Below, piece after piece: positions 60,036-64,000 of a stretch of DNA of 64,000 nt. Each line of letters begins with the position of its first letter. The stretch's first letter is position 1. The stretch spans positions 142,947-206,946 of the forward strand of contig JAESIW010000208.1 in NCBI GenBank assembly GCA_016802295.1, read 5' to 3'. This stretch comes from Brachionus rotundiformis. Lineage: Eukaryota; Rotifera; Eurotatoria; Ploima; Brachionidae. Made by a program: the position numbers and the translations under genes. The notes below the pieces were generated by a model. The model had not been told where the DNA came from. It searched no databases and saw only the letters and a program-made list of their open reading frames with translations.

Positions 60036-62849
60036 ATGTCTATGAAAACTGAATCTGGCCATAAGATAAAATTGATAAAAGAAAGGATATCTTTGTATAA
60101 GAATCAGGCTGAGGTAAACAATCGCTTGAATGCTCAATGCAGACAAGTTTTGAACGTTCTTAGCCAAAACACTCGGCCAGAAATCTATCCAGCTAGGCCT
60201 GGCGCATCAAAGCTCCCACAAAAAACCAATAATTTAATTAAATATGTAAGATCGCGTGAGCACTACATCCAGCACTCAAATTACTGGCAGCAGATCTGGT
60301 CCTTTACCAATAATCCTATTTACGAAAGTGGTAATTTGAACATAAACTTGCCAACTAGAAAAAGATTATTATTTTTCCTAATATTAAAGACCAAAACGAA
60401 GGATTCAACAATCCATTTTACTCGCTTTTAAACAATAAGGAAAATTTGCCTAAAGGTCTTGAAATGTACGAGAGCATTTGTAGCCTCAAAAATTACAAGA
60501 ACAGGTAATTTGGACAAAAAATTAAATAAATGTATCTAAAAATATCAATTTTTTTTAAGTGAGCTTGACTTGATCAGCTCACCAGATAGTGGTATACATT
60601 CGGAAAATTTAACTCGTCATAACTCAGAACAATCAAAATGCTCAAGTATCCAGACATCTCAAAATGGAATAGATAGCTTGTATTCAAGTATAATAAGCAG
60701 TAAAAAAAGCTCAGATAATTTATGTGACTATGATGATTCGGATGGGGAAAGTTCGACAACAGTTGAACAACATGAATTGCCATTGGGTTGGATAAGATGT
60801 TGTGATGAAGCTGGTATATACTACTGGCATAAGCCTTCCGGTACTGTAACTCGCAAGCCGCCCAAATCCGAACTAGAGCCTGGTAAATTCGATCTGAATG
60901 ACCAGTTAGAAAAATATATGCCAAATAGTGAACGTAATATGTGGGATCAGGGGTTTGTGAAAAATTCGGTTTCTTGTTCGGAATTTTCAGCTGAAAAATC
61001 TGACTCTGGCAAAATAAGGTTCTATGTGCGCTCATTGGGCTGGGTAAGAGTAAATGAAGAAGATTTAACATCTGATAAAAGTAGTAGAGCTGTAAATAAG
61101 TGTATTAATGAGTTGTCAAGAGGAGTTAAAGATTTTAATGATGTGGTAGCCCGATGGGGCGAGGTAATAGCTTGAAATGTAATTTTTTACCAAAAGTTCA
61201 TCTTTTTTTCCTAAAGGGAAAGGATTTGTACATGGATATAGATGATGGTTTTTTGGTCCTGCTTGATCCAATAAATGAAAAAGTTCTGAACCGGCAATCA
61301 ATTACTTCCATAAGAGTTTGGGGAGTCGGCAGAGACAATGGAAGGTAATAATTATTATCCAATTATAGATAAAAATATATATTTTTTATTTATTTTTTTA
61401 ATTTAATCTTAACCTGATAGTGACAGGTTTTAATGAACTTTTTTTTAATAATTTAAATTATGGCATGATATAGTATGTGCTTTCGTAATTTTATGAAAAT
61501 TAATTAAAAATAATTCCAATTTTTTAATTTTTTTTCATGGAATGGTTTTTGTGATGTATTGGATTATGTACATAAAGCTTTTTAAGATAGAATTAATTAA
61601 TGACCGTACTTAATGACTGTCGAAATTTAAGATAATATGCAAGATTAATGTTTAAAAGTTTTAATTAACTAAAAATATTAAATTCTAATCAATTTAAAAA
61701 ATATTATTGTTTTCATTTTTTAATATTAAACATAATAAAAGCTTAATAAATTAAAATTTAAAAAAATAATTATATTATAATTAAAGAGATTTTGCATATG
61801 TTGCCCGAGACCAACAAACCAAGATCCACATGTGTCACGTGTTTCGGTCAGATAGCGGACCAGCCAAAGACATTGCCAACTGTCTCCGAGATACATGCAG
61901 GCGGTTGATAGAAGAAAAGAGGCTATCGCATTCGAGCGTATCATCTCAACTAAAACGACCAGACTACCTTCCTGATCTACTCGACTCAACTAGCAAAAAA
62001 ATAGATATCAACCTCAAGTACAAATCAGTTAGTTACAGTAACGATACTTCTGGCAAAGGATTCGAAGGTGTTCTAAACTTTCCACAAGCTCAAGAGGAAC
62101 CTAAAAAGTCTATTCGGTGCAAATACCTCGGGTGTACCAAGGTAAAAAAGGCCTCTGGTATGCCAACATTAAACGATGCTATAGACAAAATTTACGCCAA
62201 ATGTTTAATTGAGTACAGAAAAGCCAAACGGGAAAAACAAATTAAGATCTATGAGCAAAGAATGAAGCAAAATTTAGACGAAGACATGCACAATTTGAAC
62301 TTGGATGATGTGGTTGGGGATGACGATGTTGATGACTATGATTATGATGATGAAAATGACATTGATAATTCGGTGTCTTTCGACAACTTGTCAGAGATTA
62401 GCTGCGGCAGGAATTTGGGCTCAGATGTGAATGTAATCATATCCCCATCAAGCATACTGGTCAAGAGAGCCTATGACAAAGAGCCTTCGGGTCTTTCACT
62501 AAATTATAATGAAACCAATTCAATTGTAGAGTGTCGTTTACGCTACCTAAGCTTTATGGGAATTTCTACAGATATCAGAATATGCGGCTTTATTATGCAA
62601 AATGCGGATGCTACATTCAGTTGTCATGGTTTTATGTGCGAGGATTCATCAGCACTTTTGTGCAAAACCATCGAAGCAGCCTGTAAATTAAGATACCAAA
62701 AGTGCTTGGACGCTCATCCAGAGGCCTATCAAACAACTCAAATGAGAAACGATGCCAAAAATACTCGATTAACTAATTATTTGACATCTCAATTAAGAAA
62801 TGTATTTGATAATTTTAAAACTAGAAATTTATTTTCCAAAACTAATTAA
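60036..62849 (+). CDS. APBB1: FE65/APBB-family adaptor (WW and two PTB domains)
   Basis: Five exons, 60036-60330, 60390-60504, 60560-61163, 61217-61344 and 61787-62849, join in frame to 734 residues (human APBB1 710, APBB2 758). FE65 proteins bind the cytoplasmic tail of APP through PTB2 and Mena-type ligands through the WW domain, and act in neuronal and nuclear signalling. A WW domain spans about residues 208-240 (ELPLGWIRCCDEAGIYYWHK). PTB1 (about 288-430) has FYVRSLGWVRVNEEDLTSDK, SITSIRVWGVGRDNGRDFAY and CHVFRSDSGPAKDIA. PTB2 (about 485-705) has RCKYLGCTKV, ECRLRYLSFMGISTDIRICG, FSCHGFMCED and AACKLRYQKCLDAHPEA. Oddities: the second WW tryptophan is replaced (GTVTRKPP, usually TQWEPP), and PTB2 carries an Asp-rich insertion of about 70 residues (about 520-590). 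The start ATG at 60036 is one of two nearby ATGs in frame-independent positions; upstream exons are possible. Introns are 53-59 bp except the last, 442 bp. Confidence 0.92.
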
Positions 62850-63189
62850 AGCATTTATTCATCACTTAACCTTAATCTAGTCTATTTTTTTAAATGTTGT
62901 TTTTTTTTAAGAATTTTAATAATTTTTTTTTATTAACAAATTATTTTCAAATAAATTTTAAATTTTTAAATTTTTTAAATAGTTTGAATAATAAATGGAT
63001 TAATTTGTACTCGATTTTTTTTGTCAATTGTGTCAAAAATCAAAAAATAAAAATACCAAATGCATCTAACTATTGAAGTTATTGAACATTTTTAGATTGA
63101 TGAGATATTCCAATGATTTTGCAATCTGATCTATTGATCTATGTTAAGATAAGAATAATGTCCGTGATAATCAACAAAAACAACTATAT
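62850..63189. other. 3-prime flank of the FE65-like gene
   Basis: AT-rich, with several AATAAA-type signals (for example in CAAATAAATTTTA near 62950). No gene. Confidence 0.4.
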
Positions 63190-63640
63190 TATACAAAAAA
63201 ATAAAGTCCGAAAGGGCAGTCTGTTAAACTGGAAGAACCTACCGCCATACTAACTTAGATTTCGGGTGAACAGGCACATTAAAAAATGCCTGTTTAAAGT
63301 CCAATTTAATATACCAGAGATGTTTCCAACCTGGTATACGGATTTAAGTGCCAATTTTGGCAGTGTGATGATCTTACTAAGAGCTGAGAAATCAGCTATA
63401 GGCCTTACCTTAGAGCCGGGTCTCTCAACGAGAAAGAAGGTTCCGCAATAGCGGGTTGGCTTAGATATTTTTACCTCTTCTATAATGTTAGCCTTAAGGA
63501 GATTCTTAATTACAAGGTCTCGGTTAGGGTCGGATTAGTTATTTTAGACTTGAAACCTTTAGTCCTGGCCGACCCATATTCTGAGACCCTGTTTAATCTT
63601 ACTGTAGAAGCCCCTTGGAATCCTAAATTTTTTTATATAT
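63190..63640 (-). mobile_element. Decayed reverse-transcriptase fragment (LTR or DIRS-type retroelement)
   Basis: The minus-strand translation reads DPNRDLVIKNLLKANIIEEV, KISKPTRYCGTFFLVERPGS and KVRPIADFSALSKIITLPKL. After frameshifts it continues KLDFKQAFFNVPVHPKSKL and FFQFNRLPF. This is the fingers-to-palm part of a reverse transcriptase of the LTR/DIRS type; the RPIADFSAL and KLDFKQAFFNVPVHP blocks correspond to conserved RT motifs 2 and 3 (motif A). In-frame stops upstream and at least two frameshifts show it is dead. The local composition is GC-richer than the flanks. The superfamily is not resolved. It has no visible similarity to the internal part of the TRIM-like element at 44 kb. 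Confidence 0.75.
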
Positions 63641-64000
63641 TTCTATAACCATAATAAAGACCTTAATCATGCTCATAATGTTTTCTTGATGTATTATCGA
63701 TGTATTATTGGAATATTCAAAAAAAATGACTATCTTTTATAATACTTCAATAAATTCACTCTATAGACTAAAAATCAAGCTAAAGAGCTTTCTCAAAGGA
63801 AATACAGTATTTGAATATTGATAATTTTTCCGAGTCTGGATCTCAAAATTTAAAAAAATAAATTTTTTCTAAAATCATCCATTATATTATTTTTCTGAAA
63901 AAATGCGAAATTTATTTTTTAAATTCAGAATAGAAAATAATAAATATAAATTATTTTGGCTTATTTTAAATAAAAAATAATTAAAATTAATTTATTTTGT
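63641..64000. other. AT-rich end of the window
   Basis: No coding region or structured repeat recognised. Confidence 0.4.

Noticed and set aside
60574..61071. 165-codon minus-strand open frame over the FE65-like WW/PTB1 exon
   Set aside because: Antisense shadow of a domain-bearing exon.

Overview
This window is AT-rich nuclear DNA from a small-genome metazoan animal. Genes are split by canonical GT-AG introns, many only about 46-60 bp long and others several kb and AT-rich. No bacterial operons, CRISPR arrays or rRNA genes are visible. Many gene models below were assembled by joining exons at splice sites that keep the reading frame. The base composition, the mini-introns and a secreted gene of a bacterial-type amidase family (BPSL0067) fit a monogonont rotifer such as Brachionus. 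That assignment is an inference; other AT-rich invertebrates are possible.

Layout. 1-132: 3-prime end of a plus-strand gene. 4805-5832: two-exon basic lineage-specific protein. 10.2-11.2 kb: decayed LINE. 11.7-15.0 kb (minus): NSUN7-like RNA methyltransferase homologue lacking the usual TC-motif cysteine. 18.3-19.5 kb (minus): RBM24/RBM38-type RRM protein. 23.0-24.3 kb (minus): medium-chain acyl-CoA dehydrogenase. 25.1-25.7 kb: TA-flanked MITE. 26.0-26.9 kb: second decayed LINE. 27.3-28.7 kb (minus): PCMTD1/2-like protein. 29.1-32.0 kb (plus): prenylcysteine-oxidase-like flavoprotein. 32.8-33.25 kb (plus): intronless secreted BPSL0067-family protein. 33.5-33.8 kb (minus): third LINE fragment. 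38.2-51.3 kb (plus): 13-exon DLC1/crossveinless-c type SAM-RhoGAP-START protein with a very young miniature LTR retrotransposon (TRIM-like) in one intron. 52.7-53.2 kb (minus): GPI-anchored Ly6/uPAR three-finger protein. 60.0-62.8 kb (plus): FE65/APBB adaptor (WW-PTB-PTB). 63.2-63.6 kb (minus): decayed reverse transcriptase.

The genes are functionally unrelated (RNA processing, mitochondrial beta-oxidation, ubiquitin/methyltransferase adaptor, Rho signalling, APP adaptor), as expected for a eukaryotic chromosome. The least ordinary items are the bacterial-type amidase-like gene, the young TRIM-like element with a perfect 5-bp target duplication, the motif losses in NSUN7, FE65 and the prenylcysteine oxidase, and several orphan exons with good splice sites that match no protein I recognise.
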